This document shows positions 54,118 to 63,361 of a stretch of 64,000 bases of DNA, in pieces. Each line of letters starts with the position of its first letter. Position 1 is the first letter of the stretch. Under the pieces are notes generated by a model, which saw only the letters and a program-made list of their open reading frames with translations, was not told the origin of the DNA and did no database searches. Source of the DNA: Neisseriaceae bacterium (GTDB lineage Bacteria > Pseudomonadota > Gammaproteobacteria > Burkholderiales > Neisseriaceae). A program made the translations under genes and the position numbers. The stretch lies in NCBI GenBank assembly GCA_017991555.1, contig JAGOQM010000004.1, positions 82,273 to 146,272 on the forward strand, in the 5' to 3' direction.

Positions 54118-57100
54118 ATGCCTAAAAATACTGAAATTAAAAGCATCCTGATCTTGGGTGCCGGCCCGATTGTGATTGGCCAAGCTTGTGAATTCGACTA
54201 CTCAGGCGCGCAAGCCTGTAAAGCCCTACGCGAAGAAGGTTATCGAGTGGTGTTGGTGAACTCAAACCCAGCCACGATCATGACCGACCCAGAGATGGCA
54301 GACGCCACCTACATCGAACCCATTCATTGGGAAGTGGTGCGCAAGATTATTGAGAAAGAACGTCCCGATGCGGTGTTGCCCACCATGGGCGGCCAAACCG
54401 CATTGAACTGTGCCCTAGAGCTTGAGCGCCAAGGCGTCTTGGCTGAATTTGGGGTGAAGATGATTGGCGCCACCGCCGACGCCATCGACAAGGCTGAAGA
54501 CCGCCGCCGTTTTGATGTGGCGATGAAGAAAATTGGCCTAGACACCGCGCGCTCAGGCATTGCCCACAATATGGAAGAAGCCTTTGCTGTAGCCGACGAC
54601 GTGGGCTTCCCGTGCATCATTCGTCCTTCGTTCACGATGGGCGGCACTGGCGGCGGGATTGCCTACAACAAAGAAGAGTTTGAAGAAATTTGCGTGCGCG
54701 GCCTAGACCTGTCGCCGACCAAAGAGTTGCTGATCGATGAGTCGCTGATTGGTTGGAAAGAATACGAGATGGAAGTGGTGCGCGACCGCAACGACAACTG
54801 CATCATCGTGTGTTCGATTGAGAACTTTGACCCGATGGGCATTCACACCGGCGACTCCATCACCGTGGCGCCCGCGCAAACCCTGACCGATAAAGAATAT
54901 CAAATCATGCGCGACGCCTCGATGGCGGTGCTGCGTGAGATCGGCGTCGAAACCGGGGGGTCTAACGTACAGTTTTCGGTGAACCCAGAGAACGGCCGCT
55001 TGATCGTCATTGAAATGAATCCGCGCGTGTCGCGCTCTTCCGCCTTGGCGTCAAAAGCCACCGGTTTCCCGATTGCCAAAATTGCGGCTAAATTGGCGGT
55101 CGGCTACACCTTAGATGAACTCACCAATGACATCACCGGTGGTAAAACACCGGCCTCGTTTGAGCCCAGCATTGACTACGTGGTCACCAAGATTCCGCGC
55201 TTTAACTTTGAAAAATTTGACGGCGCCAACGATCGTTTGACTACCCAGATGAAGTCGGTGGGCGAAGTGATGGCGATTGGCCGCACCTTCCAAGAATCAA
55301 TGCAAAAAGCCTTGCGCGGTCTAGAAGTGGGCGTCAACGGTTTTGACCCTAAGGTTAACTTGGCGGACAAAGACGCCATGACCAAAATTCGCCGTGAGCT
55401 GACCGAGGCGGGCGCCGATCGCATCTGGTACGTGGGCGATGCCTTCCGTGCCGGCCTGAGCGTGGCCGAGATTCACCAGCTGACCTTCATTGACTATTGG
55501 TTCTTGGTGCAGATTGAAGAGCTGATCCAATTAGAGCAACAGGTGGCTGAAGGTGGGTTTGCGGGCCTAAGCCGCGACTTCTTGCGTCGCCTCAAGCGTA
55601 AAGGCTTTGCCGATTCGCGTTTGGCGGCCTTAATCGGCGTGTCTGAAGCAGAAGTGCGTAAACTGCGCCACCAGCATGAGCTGTTCCCTGTTTACAAACG
55701 GGTGGACACCTGTGCGGCCGAGTTTTCAACCGACACGGCTTATTTGTACTCTACCTATGAAGAAGAATGCGAATCTCGCCCCAATCAAGACCGTCCTAAG
55801 ATCATGGTGTTGGGCGGTGGCCCCAACCGTATTGGTCAAGGTATTGAGTTTGACTATTGCTGCGTGCATGCCTCTTTGGCGCTGCGTGAAGACGGTTACG
55901 AAACCATCATGGTCAACTGTAACCCTGAAACCGTGTCGACCGATTACGATACCTCCGATCGCCTCTATTTTGAGCCAGTGACGCTGGAAGACGTATTGGA
56001 AATCGTGCGCATTGAACAGCCTAAGGGGGTGATTGTGCAATACGGTGGTCAAACGCCTTTGAAACTGGCGCGTGCGCTGGAAGCGGCCGGCGTACCGGTG
56101 ATTGGCACCTCGCCAGACGCCATTGACCGTTCGGAAGACCGCGAACGCTTCCAAAAAGCGGTGCAGCGCCTAGGCTTGAAACAGCCCGCCAATGCGACCG
56201 TGACCGCCATTGAGCAAGCCGTGGCCGAAGGCAAAAACATTGGTTATCCATTGGTAGTGCGTCCGTCCTATGTGTTGGGTGGTCGCGCGATGGAAATCGT
56301 GTACGACGAACAAGACCTACGCCGTTACTTCCAAAGCGCTTACAGCGTGTCGAACGATGCGCCGGTGCTGTTGGATCACTTCTTAGACGACGCCATTGAA
56401 GTAGACGTGGACGCGATCTGCGACGGCGAGCAGGTGTTGATCGGCGGCATCATGGAGCACATCGAGCAGGCGGGCGTTCACTCGGGTGATTCGGCCTGTT
56501 CTTTGCCAGCTTACACCCTGAGCCCAGAGATTCAAGACGTGATGCGCGAGCAGGTGCGTCAGCTGGCGTTTGAGCTAAACGTACGGGGCTTGATGAACGT
56601 GCAGTTCGCGGTGAAGGACAACGAGGTGTACCTGATCGAGGTGAACCCACGTGCCGCCCGGACCGTGCCGTTTGTGTCTAAGGCCACCGGCGTGCCGTTG
56701 GCGAAAGTGGCCGCACGCGTGATGGCGGGCCAAAGCTTAGCCGAGCAGGGCGTGACCCGCGAAGTGATTCCACCGTATTACTCGGTGAAAGAAGTGGTGT
56801 TGCCGTTTAATAAATTCCCAGGCGTCGACCCGATATTAGGGCCTGAAATGCGCTCGACCGGTGAGGTAATGGGCGTGGGCAATACCTTCCCAGAGGCCTT
56901 TGCGAAAGCCCAGTTGGGCGCACAAACCTACGTGCAGCAAAGTGGTCGTGCCCTGTTATCAGTGCGCGAAAGCGACAAGAAGCGGGTGGTGGCCTTGGCC
57001 AAACAGCTGCTTGCCAAAGGTTTTGAGTTGGATGCCACGCACGGCACGGCGATTGTGCTGGGCGAGGCGGGCATTAATCCACGCTTGGTCAACAAAGTAC

Positions 57101-57339
57101 ACGAAGGCCGTCCACACATTCAAGACCGCATCAAAAATGGTGAGTACACCTATGTGGTGAACACCACGGAAGGCCGTCAGGCGATTGAGGATTCTAAATT
57201 AATCCGCCGCAGTGCTTTGCGTTACCGCGTGCACTACGACACCACGTTAAATGGTGCGTTTGCGACCACCCGTGCGTTTGATGCCAATCCGATGGGGGCG
57301 GTGATCTCGGTGCAAGAGATGCATCAGCTGCTGGCTTAG
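54118..57339 (+). CDS. carB: Carbamoyl-phosphate synthase large subunit
   Basis: 1073-residue enzyme making carbamoyl phosphate for arginine and pyrimidines. It is a tandem duplication: each half begins with a biotin-carboxylase-like domain ([17 protein letters not shown] near 14; [15 protein letters not shown] near 565), then an ATP-grasp ([30 protein letters not shown]). The C-terminal allosteric domain with [13 protein letters not shown] follows. Full length; transcribed with carA and followed by a terminator. Confidence 0.98.
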   Translation: MPKNTEIKSILILGAGPIVIGQACEFDYSGAQACKALREEGYRVVLVNSNPATIMTDPEMADATYIEPIHWEVVRKIIEKERPDAVLPTMGGQTALNCALELERQGVLAEFGVKMIGATADAIDKAEDRRRFDVAMKKIGLDTARSGIAHNMEEAFAVADDVGFPCIIRPSFTMGGTGGGIAYNKEEFEEICVRGLDLSPTKELLIDESLIGWKEYEMEVVRDRNDNCIIVCSIENFDPMGIHTGDSITVAPAQTLTDKEYQIMRDASMAVLREIGVETGGSNVQFSVNPENGRLIVIEMNPRVSRSSALASKATGFPIAKIAAKLAVGYTLDELTNDITGGKTPASFEPSIDYVVTKIPRFNFEKFDGANDRLTTQMKSVGEVMAIGRTFQESMQKALRGLEVGVNGFDPKVNLADKDAMTKIRRELTEAGADRIWYVGDAFRAGLSVAEIHQLTFIDYWFLVQIEELIQLEQQVAEGGFAGLSRDFLRRLKRKGFADSRLAALIGVSEAEVRKLRHQHELFPVYKRVDTCAAEFSTDTAYLYSTYEEECESRPNQDRPKIMVLGGGPNRIGQGIEFDYCCVHASLALREDGYETIMVNCNPETVSTDYDTSDRLYFEPVTLEDVLEIVRIEQPKGVIVQYGGQTPLKLARALEAAGVPVIGTSPDAIDRSEDRERFQKAVQRLGLKQPANATVTAIEQAVAEGKNIGYPLVVRPSYVLGGRAMEIVYDEQDLRRYFQSAYSVSNDAPVLLDHFLDDAIEVDVDAICDGEQVLIGGIMEHIEQAGVHSGDSACSLPAYTLSPEIQDVMREQVRQLAFELNVRGLMNVQFAVKDNEVYLIEVNPRAARTVPFVSKATGVPLAKVAARVMAGQSLAEQGVTREVIPPYYSVKEVVLPFNKFPGVDPILGPEMRSTGEVMGVGNTFPEAFAKAQLGAQTYVQQSGRALLSVRESDKKRVVALAKQLLAKGFELDATHGTAIVLGEAGINPRLVNKVHEGRPHIQDRIKNGEYTYVVNTTEGRQAIEDSKLIRRSALRYRVHYDTTLNGAFATTRAFDANPMGAVISVQEMHQLLA

Positions 57340-57357
57340 CCTGAACTAGGTTGCAAT

Positions 57358-57383
57358 ACCCGATGCGTGCATCGGGTTTTTTT
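57358..57383 (+). terminator. Intrinsic terminator after carAB
   Basis: ACCCGATGC 57358-57366 with GCATCGGGT 57369-57377 around a GT turn, T to 57383. Confidence 0.9.
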
Positions 57384-57416
57384 ATGGGCGCCACGGTAAT
57401 AAAAGCCTTTTTATGC

Positions 57417-57459
57417 TGGACAGTAGGCTGTTAATAAACGATAATCATTATCGTTTATT
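57417..57459 (+). promoter_or_regulatory. Fur-repressed promoter
   Basis: A perfect 27-bp palindrome spans 57433-57459 (AATAAACGATAAT, central C57446, ATTATCGTTTATT). Its core GATAATCATTATC matches the Fur box. The promoter reads TGGACA 57417-57422, 17 bases, GATAAT 57440-57445, so Fur binding covers the -10 hexamer and repression would be direct. Confidence 0.9.
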
Positions 57460-57472
57460 TAAGGAGGTTAAT

Positions 57473-58342
57473 ATGAGAAAGTCAGTTTACGCACTGGGTT
57501 GCGTATTGGGTTTATCTGTAGCAGCCGTGGGTGCGCAAGACTTGCCGGTTAAGAATGCTAAACGTATTGTGGCCATGGATTTTGGCGCACTGGATACCTT
57601 AGCTGAATTAGGCGCCGCCAACAAAGTGGTGGCGTTGCCGAAAGAAAATGCGCCAGAATACATGAGCGTGTACACCACTGCGGCCTACCAAAATACAGGC
57701 GGCATGAAGTCGCCAGATTTAGCCGTGATTAAAGCAGCTAAGCCTGACGTCATCATCATGACCGGTCGCCAAAATGCGGCTTACGATGAGTTGGTGAAAA
57801 TTGCCCCAACCATTCGCTACGCCACAGACAGCACCAAATACTTGGCTTCGGCTAAAGACAACACCTTAATGTTGGGTGAAATGGTGGGCAATAAAGCGTT
57901 GGCAGAACAAAAGTGGGCGGCCTTAGAAGCCAAAGTGAAAGGCGTTCAGGCTCAGGCCGATGCTTCACCATTGAAAGCCACCGTGATGTTGCACAATGGT
58001 GGCAAGCTAATGGTGTCTAACAGCGGTTACGCCGGATTTATTCACGACGTATTGCACGTGAAAAAAGCCGACGCGAATGTGGGTGACGAGCGCGTGGTGG
58101 TGGACGCCGCTTACTTAAACAAAGTGAATCCAGACCTGATTTACATCATTGACCGCAGCGGCGCCATTGGCCAACCGCCTTTGGACATGAAGCTATTCGC
58201 CGATAAAAACATGCAAAACGTCAAAGCCGTGAAAAACCAAAAAGTAGTGGTGTTAACGCCTAAGCTTTGGTACTTGTCTGGTGGTGGCTTGCAAAGCATT
58301 GCCCTACAGGCAGATGAAGTGGCAAAACATTTAGGCCAATAA
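57473..58342 (+). CDS. Iron-siderophore ABC transporter substrate-binding protein (FatB/FetB-like)
   Basis: 289-residue periplasmic binding protein of the class-III fold. Signal peptide of about 22 residues, ending AAVGA with no lipobox Cys. The body has RIVAMDFGALDTLAELG, a long connecting helix, and the second lobe with GFIHDVLHVKKA and LWYLSGGGLQS, like FatB/VctP/FetB proteins that bind catecholate-type siderophores. ATG 57473 follows AAGGAGG. A Fur box lies over its promoter. No permease or ATPase gene is adjacent, so it is an orphan binding protein using components encoded elsewhere. Confidence 0.88.
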   Translation: MRKSVYALGCVLGLSVAAVGAQDLPVKNAKRIVAMDFGALDTLAELGAANKVVALPKENAPEYMSVYTTAAYQNTGGMKSPDLAVIKAAKPDVIIMTGRQNAAYDELVKIAPTIRYATDSTKYLASAKDNTLMLGEMVGNKALAEQKWAALEAKVKGVQAQADASPLKATVMLHNGGKLMVSNSGYAGFIHDVLHVKKADANVGDERVVVDAAYLNKVNPDLIYIIDRSGAIGQPPLDMKLFADKNMQNVKAVKNQKVVVLTPKLWYLSGGGLQSIALQADEVAKHLGQ

Positions 58343-58358
58343 CCTAAATCGTCATGAC

Positions 58359-58398
58359 AAAGCGACGCTGGATTTTAAATCCAGCGTCGCTTTTTTTT
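58359..58398 (+). terminator. Intrinsic terminator after the binding-protein gene
   Basis: A 17-bp stem (58359-58375 with 58377-58393) with minimal loop and eight T to 58398. Confidence 0.93.
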
Positions 58399-58465
58399 GA
58401 CTGTTTCTTCGGTTTGCGTCAATATAAGCTATGCTTTCGACATTTTAATCAAAAGGGCAATGATC

Positions 58466-59332
58466 ATGGCGAGAAAAGGATTGAGTTTAGGCGAGTCGAT
58501 GGTGTTGATTACGGGTGCAGCCCAAGGAATGGGGCGCCTATTGGTTGAGCGCGCCAAGCGAGAGGGGTGCTGTCAAATCGTGGCGTGGGATATTGATGTA
58601 GAGCGCCTGGCGCAGCTGCGCCAGGAAATGTGTGTGGATGAGCGGGTGCGGCTTTACACTCAAGTGGTTGATTTGGCCGATCTGAAGGCTATTGAAGCAG
58701 CGGTGGTGCAGTTGCAGGCAGAATTTGGCCTGCCCAATATTTTGATCAACAATGCGGGCGTGGTGTGCGGTGATTATTTTTGGGGTCATCGTCCGGTCGA
58801 AGACATTCAGCACACCATGGCGGTCAATACGCTGGCGCCAATGCAGTTGACTCGAGCGTTGCTCCCCGCCATGTTGGCGGGCCAAAAGCCGTGCCGGATT
58901 GTGAACATTGCCTCGGCGGCGGCGCTGGTGTCTAACCCGAAAATGAGCGTGTACGCGGCGTCTAAATGGGCCTTGTTGGGCTGGAGTGATTCTTTGCGGT
59001 TGGAACTGGTGCAGGCTGGGCATGCCCATGTGAAGGTGACCACGGTGTGTCCTACGTACATTAATACCGGCATGTTTGCCGGTGCGAAGCCGCTGTTGAT
59101 GACGCCGATGCTACAGCCAGATGCCGTGGTGGATCAGATATGGTTGGCGATGAAGGCTGGTCGGCCGCAGCTATTGCTGCCTTGGACGGTGCGCCTTAGT
59201 AAAATCGTCAAAGGGCTGTTGCCACTGTCGTGGTGGGACGTAGTAGCTGAAAAAGTATTCAAGATTTACGACTCAATGTCTGAGTTTAAAGGCCGGGCTC
59301 ACGGCCCCGCGCCGGCGGATAAAAAGGATTAA
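58466..59332 (+). CDS. Short-chain dehydrogenase/reductase
   Basis: 288-residue NAD(P)-dependent oxidoreductase. The cofactor motif TGAAQGMG lies near residue 16, NNAG at about 95, the catalytic Ser in NIASAAA, and the YAASK motif with Tyr and Lys of the classical SDR triad. The C-terminal 60 residues are hydrophobic and basic, which could bring it to the membrane. Possible substrates: long-chain aldehydes, retinol-like or 3-hydroxy compounds; none can be chosen. ATG 58466 is better spaced to AAAAGGG than the ATG at 58460. Confidence 0.86.
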   Translation: MARKGLSLGESMVLITGAAQGMGRLLVERAKREGCCQIVAWDIDVERLAQLRQEMCVDERVRLYTQVVDLADLKAIEAAVVQLQAEFGLPNILINNAGVVCGDYFWGHRPVEDIQHTMAVNTLAPMQLTRALLPAMLAGQKPCRIVNIASAAALVSNPKMSVYAASKWALLGWSDSLRLELVQAGHAHVKVTTVCPTYINTGMFAGAKPLLMTPMLQPDAVVDQIWLAMKAGRPQLLLPWTVRLSKIVKGLLPLSWWDVVAEKVFKIYDSMSEFKGRAHGPAPADKKD

Positions 59333-59338
59333 TGCCCG

Positions 59339-59449
59339 CTCGTGGCTTAATCCGCTAGGCGCTGTGGCGATAGGCCTGACCGCTGGCTGGATTAAGCACC
59401 AACGAGGCAAGCCGTCGCAGTAAGGGTGGGTAAAGCGCAGCCTACCCAC
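59339..59449. repeat. Intergenic palindromes, copy C region
   Basis: Two inverted repeats stand side by side. CTCGTGGCTTAATCC (59339-59353) pairs with 59389-59406 (three extra bases). Then GTGGGTA 59426-59432 pairs with TACCCAC 59443-59449 around AAGCGCAGCC. GCAGCCTACCCA and TGCCTCAC (59463-59470) also occur in copy A near 8883-8911. Non-coding. Confidence 0.55.
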
Positions 59450-59507
59450 GGCCTTAATGGTTTGCCTCACGTGGCCACAACAGCCAATGCGCGGATCGCA
59501 GGCAATA

Positions 59508-59533
59508 AAAAAGCCACCGAAAGGTGGCTTTTT
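59508..59533 (-). terminator. Intrinsic terminator after rplM-rpsI
   Basis: AAAAAGCCACC 59508-59518 pairs with GGTGGCTTTTT 59523-59533; on the minus strand the stem is followed by T's from the A-run at 59506-59512. May work both ways. Confidence 0.87.
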
Positions 59534-59551
59534 GGGTATCCATAAAACGAA

Positions 59552-59944
59552 TTAACGTTTTGAGAATTGTTTGGCGCGACGTGCTTTACGTAGACCAGGT
59601 TTCTTACGTTCAACTTCACGAGCGTCACGAGTTACCAAGCCTGCTTGTGACAGAGTTGGTTTCAAGGCTGCATCGTAGTCGATCAAAGCGCGGGTGATGC
59701 CGTGACGGATCGCACCGGCTTGGCCAGTTTCACCACCACCAACCACGTTTACTTTGATGTCGAAAGATTCTAGGTTTTCAGTCAAAGCCAAAGGTTGACG
59801 AGCGATCATGCGGCTGGTTTCGCGGCCGAAGAATTCGTCAATTGGGCGACCATTCACAACAATAGTACCAGTGCCTTTTAGCAAGAACACACGTGCTACT
59901 GAGCTTTTACGACGGCCAGTGCCGTAGTTATATTTACCGTTCAT
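59552..59944 (-). CDS. rpsI: 30S ribosomal protein S9
   Basis: 130-residue small-subunit protein whose basic C-terminal tail ([12 protein letters not shown]) touches the P-site tRNA. Contains [13 protein letters not shown] and [15 protein letters not shown], typical of S9. Ends in the expected SKR. Second gene of rplM-rpsI, 13 bases after rplM. Confidence 0.97.
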   Translation of the reverse strand: MNGKYNYGTGRRKSSVARVFLLKGTGTIVVNGRPIDEFFGRETSRMIARQPLALTENLESFDIKVNVVGGGETGQAGAIRHGITRALIDYDAALKPTLSQAGLVTRDAREVERKKPGLRKARRAKQFSKR

Positions 59945-59957
59945 TTGTGTGTCCTTA

Positions 59958-60386
59958 TTAAATGTCTAAAACTTTAGGTTGTTGCGCAGTGTGAGGATGC
60001 TCTTCACCAGCGTACACTTTAAGTTTTTTGATCATAGCGTAGCCTAAAGGGCCTTTAGGTAACATGCCTTTAACCGCTTTTTCTAAAACGCGCTCAGGAA
60101 ATTTCTCTTGCATTTCGTTAAAGTTACGCTCGTAGATACCACCAGGGTAGCCAGAGTGACGGTAGTAGATCTTGTTTAAGTTTTTGTTACCAGTAACGCG
60201 TAATTTGTCTGCGTTGATCACAACGATGTAATCACCAGTGTCCACGTGAGGTGTGAACTCTGGCTTATGTTTGCCGCGCAAACGGCGAGCAATTTCTGCA
60301 GCAACACGACCCAAGACTTTGTCTTGAGCGTCCACTACAAACCAATCGCGTTGTACTTCATGCGGTTTAGCTGAAAAGGTTTTCAT
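59958..60386 (-). CDS. rplM: 50S ribosomal protein L13
   Basis: 142-residue large-subunit protein, an early assembly factor. Begins [15 protein letters not shown] and has [15 protein letters not shown] and [16 protein letters not shown] 60386 gives the usual 142 residues; an upstream in-frame start at 60398 would add four residues and lacks better spacing. First gene of the minus-strand rplM-rpsI unit. Confidence 0.97.
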   Translation of the reverse strand: MKTFSAKPHEVQRDWFVVDAQDKVLGRVAAEIARRLRGKHKPEFTPHVDTGDYIVVINADKLRVTGNKNLNKIYYRHSGYPGGIYERNFNEMQEKFPERVLEKAVKGMLPKGPLGYAMIKKLKVYAGEEHPHTAQQPKVLDI

Positions 60387-60793
60387 GGAATGATCCATCT
60401 ATTAAATACTAGAAAGTTGTCGATTTTAGAGTAGTTTGCGCACCCTGTCAATTGCTGTTTCGGGCGATAGGCGCTTAATTTGAATGGATTTAGCAATATT
60501 TTGCGTTGGGCCACGGCGCTTTGTTCCGAGTGGGGTTCTGGGCGGGGAAAAAAGCCTTCTATATTCTGTGGTTATAAACGGTTTTTTAGGGCCTGTTTTG
60601 CGTCTTTGTTATAACTCGTATCACGCTTATACGCTGGGTTGTTGGCTTTAATTGGTTGATTATGATAAGTATCTATGTAAGTGCCGCTAAGGCTTACAGG
60701 GTGGGCTGGTTTGGGCTTTGCCTAATGGCGTTAAGGCAGGGGGCGTGCGCCAACAGGCGCGCGGACAAAAACAACCAATAAAGGAACATTAAT
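60387..60793. other. Divergent gap between rplM and the M20 gene
   Basis: 407 bases. A small inverted repeat TGTAAG 60676-60681 with CTTACA 60693-60698 lies about 100 bases before the M20 gene and could bind a regulator, but is too short to defend. No gene or terminator seen. Confidence 0.35.
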
Positions 60794-61975
60794 ATGGCTA
60801 AAGACACAATTGTGCCGGAAATCTGGGCGTCAGTGCCTGAGATGACCGCGATTCGACAAAAGATTCATCAGCATCCCGAGCTGGGTTATGAGGAGTTTTT
60901 AACCAGTGAGCTGGTGGCCGAGAAGCTGGCCGAATGGGGCTATGCGGTTCATCGTGGTCTTGGCGGTACCGGGGTGGTGGGGCAGTTGGTGAACGGTGAT
61001 GGCCAGCGCTTAGGACTGAGGGCAGACATGGATGCTCTGCCGATTACGGAAGCAACCGGCTTGCCCTATGCCAGCGTGCATGAAGGACGGATGCACGCCT
61101 GTGGTCATGATGGTCATACGGCCAGCCTGCTGGCTGCGGCGAAGCACCTTGCCGCCCATAAGCCCTTTAAAGGCACGCTGAACCTTATTTTTCAGCCGGC
61201 AGAAGAAGGCATGGGCGGGGCCAAAAAAATGATGGACGAGGGCCTGTTTGACTTATTCCCATGCGATGCCATCTTTGGCTATCACAATATGCCCGGCTTT
61301 CCCGAAGGCCATTTTGGGTTTCGAGCGGGGCCAATGATGGCCTCGTCTGACAACGTCAGCATCCGCATTCAGGGGCAGGGCGGCCATGGTGCGATGCCAC
61401 AGCTGTCGGTAGACCCGGTGGTGGTGGCCGCCAGTACGGTGATGGCGTTACAAAGCATCGTGGCGCGCAACGTGAACCCGTTGGACACGGCGGTGATTAC
61501 CGTAGGCAGCATTCAGGCGGGCAAAACCAATAACGTAATCCCCGATTATGCCGACATGAAGCTCAGCGTTCGGGCGTTAAATCCCGAGGTTCGGGTGCTG
61601 TTGGAGCAGCGCATTAAAACGGTGGTGCAGCAACAGGCGGCCAGCTTTGGGGCCACGGCCACCGTGGATTATGATCATACCTATCCGGTTTTGGTGAACG
61701 ATCAGGCCTCAACGGACTTTGCGCGCGAGGTGGCGGTGGCGACCTTTGGGGCCGAAGCCTTAATACCGGATTTACAGCCCTTAACCGGCAGCGAAGACTT
61801 TGCTTTTTACCTAGAAGCATGCCCCGGCGCCTATTTGCTCATTGGCAATGGGCGGGCGGGCACGCACGGCTGTTCGGTGCATAACCCCGGCTATGATTTT
61901 AACGACGCGCTGTTGCCGATTGCCGCCACTTATTGGGTGCGTCTGGCCGAGCGGTTTTTAATGGCAAATAAGTAG
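60794..61975 (+). CDS. M20 family amidohydrolase (hippurate-hydrolase type)
   Basis: 393-residue zinc or manganese enzyme cleaving N-acyl amino acids or similar amides. Metal ligands are in ACGHDGHTAS, the general base Glu in QPAEEGMGG, and later ligands in YHNM and the C-terminal GTHGCSVHNPGYDF. The dimerisation domain sits near residues 180-290. Candidates: hippurate hydrolase, N-acetyl amino-acid deacetylase, IAA-amino acid hydrolase type. ATG 60794 follows AAGGA. The gap to the transporter downstream is 23 bases, so the two form an uptake-hydrolysis pair. Confidence 0.88.
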   Translation: MAKDTIVPEIWASVPEMTAIRQKIHQHPELGYEEFLTSELVAEKLAEWGYAVHRGLGGTGVVGQLVNGDGQRLGLRADMDALPITEATGLPYASVHEGRMHACGHDGHTASLLAAAKHLAAHKPFKGTLNLIFQPAEEGMGGAKKMMDEGLFDLFPCDAIFGYHNMPGFPEGHFGFRAGPMMASSDNVSIRIQGQGGHGAMPQLSVDPVVVAASTVMALQSIVARNVNPLDTAVITVGSIQAGKTNNVIPDYADMKLSVRALNPEVRVLLEQRIKTVVQQQAASFGATATVDYDHTYPVLVNDQASTDFAREVAVATFGAEALIPDLQPLTGSEDFAFYLEACPGAYLLIGNGRAGTHGCSVHNPGYDFNDALLPIAATYWVRLAERFLMANK

Positions 61976-61998
61976 GACGCAGGTAGAGGAGCGGCAAT

Positions 61999-63276
61999 AT
62001 GGCCACATTAGCGAAGCATCACGATAAAAAAACACGGGTCAAAACCATTGCCGGCATCACCATCGGTAATGCCATTGAGTTTTATGATTTTGCCATTTAC
62101 AGCGTGTTTGCGGTGCTGATCGGGACCCTGTATTTTCCTGGGGAGAGCGATTTCATCAAGCTGATGCTGACGTTTGCGACCTTTGGGGTGGGGTTTTTAA
62201 CTCGACCGCTGGGCGCTTTAGTGATTGGCCTCTACGCAGATCGACACGGGCGTCGGCCAGCGATGTTTTTAACCTTGATGCTGATGGGCTTGGGGACGTT
62301 GATTTTTGTGGTGACGCCGACCTATGCCCAAATTGGCATCGCGGCCCCGATTTTGATTGTGCTGGGGCGCCTGATACAAGGCTTCGCCATTGGTGGTGAG
62401 CTGGGGGCGTCGACCACCATGTTGATGGAGTATGCCGACGACCAAAGCCGCGGCTTCTACGGTAGCTGGCAGCTGTTTGGGCAGGCGCTAAGCACCATGC
62501 TGGGGGCGTTGGTAGGGTTAATCTTAGGCTGGCTGCTGAGCGAGGCGCAGTTGGCCAGCTGGGGTTGGCGTTTTGCCATGTTGCTGGGCTTGCTGGTGGT
62601 GCCGTTTGCCCTGTATATCCGTCGGGCGCTGCCAGAAACCCGGCCGGCCGATGGCCATCAAGAGCACAGTAGCCTAGGCGTGTTGTTTCGTGGCTATCCG
62701 CGCGAGCTGTTGGCCGGCGTGTTGATCACCATGGGCGGCACCGTCGCCAACTTCATCGTATTGAATTACATGATGAATTACGCCATCAGCGTGTTAAAGC
62801 TGCCGTTTTCGAGCAGCATTTGGGCCGCGTTTTTGGCGGCCGGCGTGCAGCTGGTGCTGATCCCCTGGGCGGGTCGGCTCAGCGATAAGGTTGGGCGTAA
62901 AAAGGTGGTGTTTTGGGCGCGGGTGCCGTTGATCCTGCTGATTTACCCGCTGTTTGCTTGGATTAGCCAATCGGCCACGGTGGGGGTGTTGCTGTGGGCG
63001 GTGCTGATCCTGTCGATTTTCTTGGCGCTCAACAGCGGCCCTAGCGTGGTGTTGTGTGCGGAAATCTTTCCCAGCCATGTTCGGGCAACTGGCCTTTCCT
63101 TGGTGTACAGCCTAGGGGTGATGCTGTTCGGTGGGTTTGCGCAGATGATTGCCACAGGGCTCATTCAACTCACTGGCAATCCGAATGCGCCGGCCTTGTA
63201 CATGGTGATCACGGGCATCTTAAGCCTGATTGGCCTGCTGTTGGTGAAGGAGACGGCGGGTCAGCCCCTGCGTTAG
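61999..63276 (+). CDS. MFS transporter, metabolite:H+ symporter (MHS) type
   Basis: 425-residue inner-membrane transporter with 12 predicted helices. The opening GITIGNAIEFYDFAIYSVFA is the hallmark of the MHS family (ProP, KgtP, shikimate). GLYADRHGRRPAMF is the loop 2-3 motif and GRLSDKVGRKKV the matching one in the second half. The transported compound is probably an amide or organic acid used by the M20 enzyme 23 bases upstream; that link is inferred from co-transcription. Confidence 0.9.
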   Translation: MATLAKHHDKKTRVKTIAGITIGNAIEFYDFAIYSVFAVLIGTLYFPGESDFIKLMLTFATFGVGFLTRPLGALVIGLYADRHGRRPAMFLTLMLMGLGTLIFVVTPTYAQIGIAAPILIVLGRLIQGFAIGGELGASTTMLMEYADDQSRGFYGSWQLFGQALSTMLGALVGLILGWLLSEAQLASWGWRFAMLLGLLVVPFALYIRRALPETRPADGHQEHSSLGVLFRGYPRELLAGVLITMGGTVANFIVLNYMMNYAISVLKLPFSSSIWAAFLAAGVQLVLIPWAGRLSDKVGRKKVVFWARVPLILLIYPLFAWISQSATVGVLLWAVLILSIFLALNSGPSVVLCAEIFPSHVRATGLSLVYSLGVMLFGGFAQMIATGLIQLTGNPNAPALYMVITGILSLIGLLLVKETAGQPLR

Positions 63277-63285
63277 TCACATCAT

Positions 63286-63330
63286 AAAAAAGCCACGGCA
63301 TCCTAGGTTAGCTAGGGCCGTGGCTTTTGG
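63286..63330. terminator. Terminator between convergent MFS and relA genes
   Basis: AAAAGCCACGGC 63288-63299 pairs with GCCGTGGCTTTT 63317-63328, with an inner CCTAG/CTAGG stem; A and T tracts on both sides suit both directions. Confidence 0.85.
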
Positions 63331-63361
63331 TTTTGATGCGCGCAAAGTGAAGGCTGAGCGC

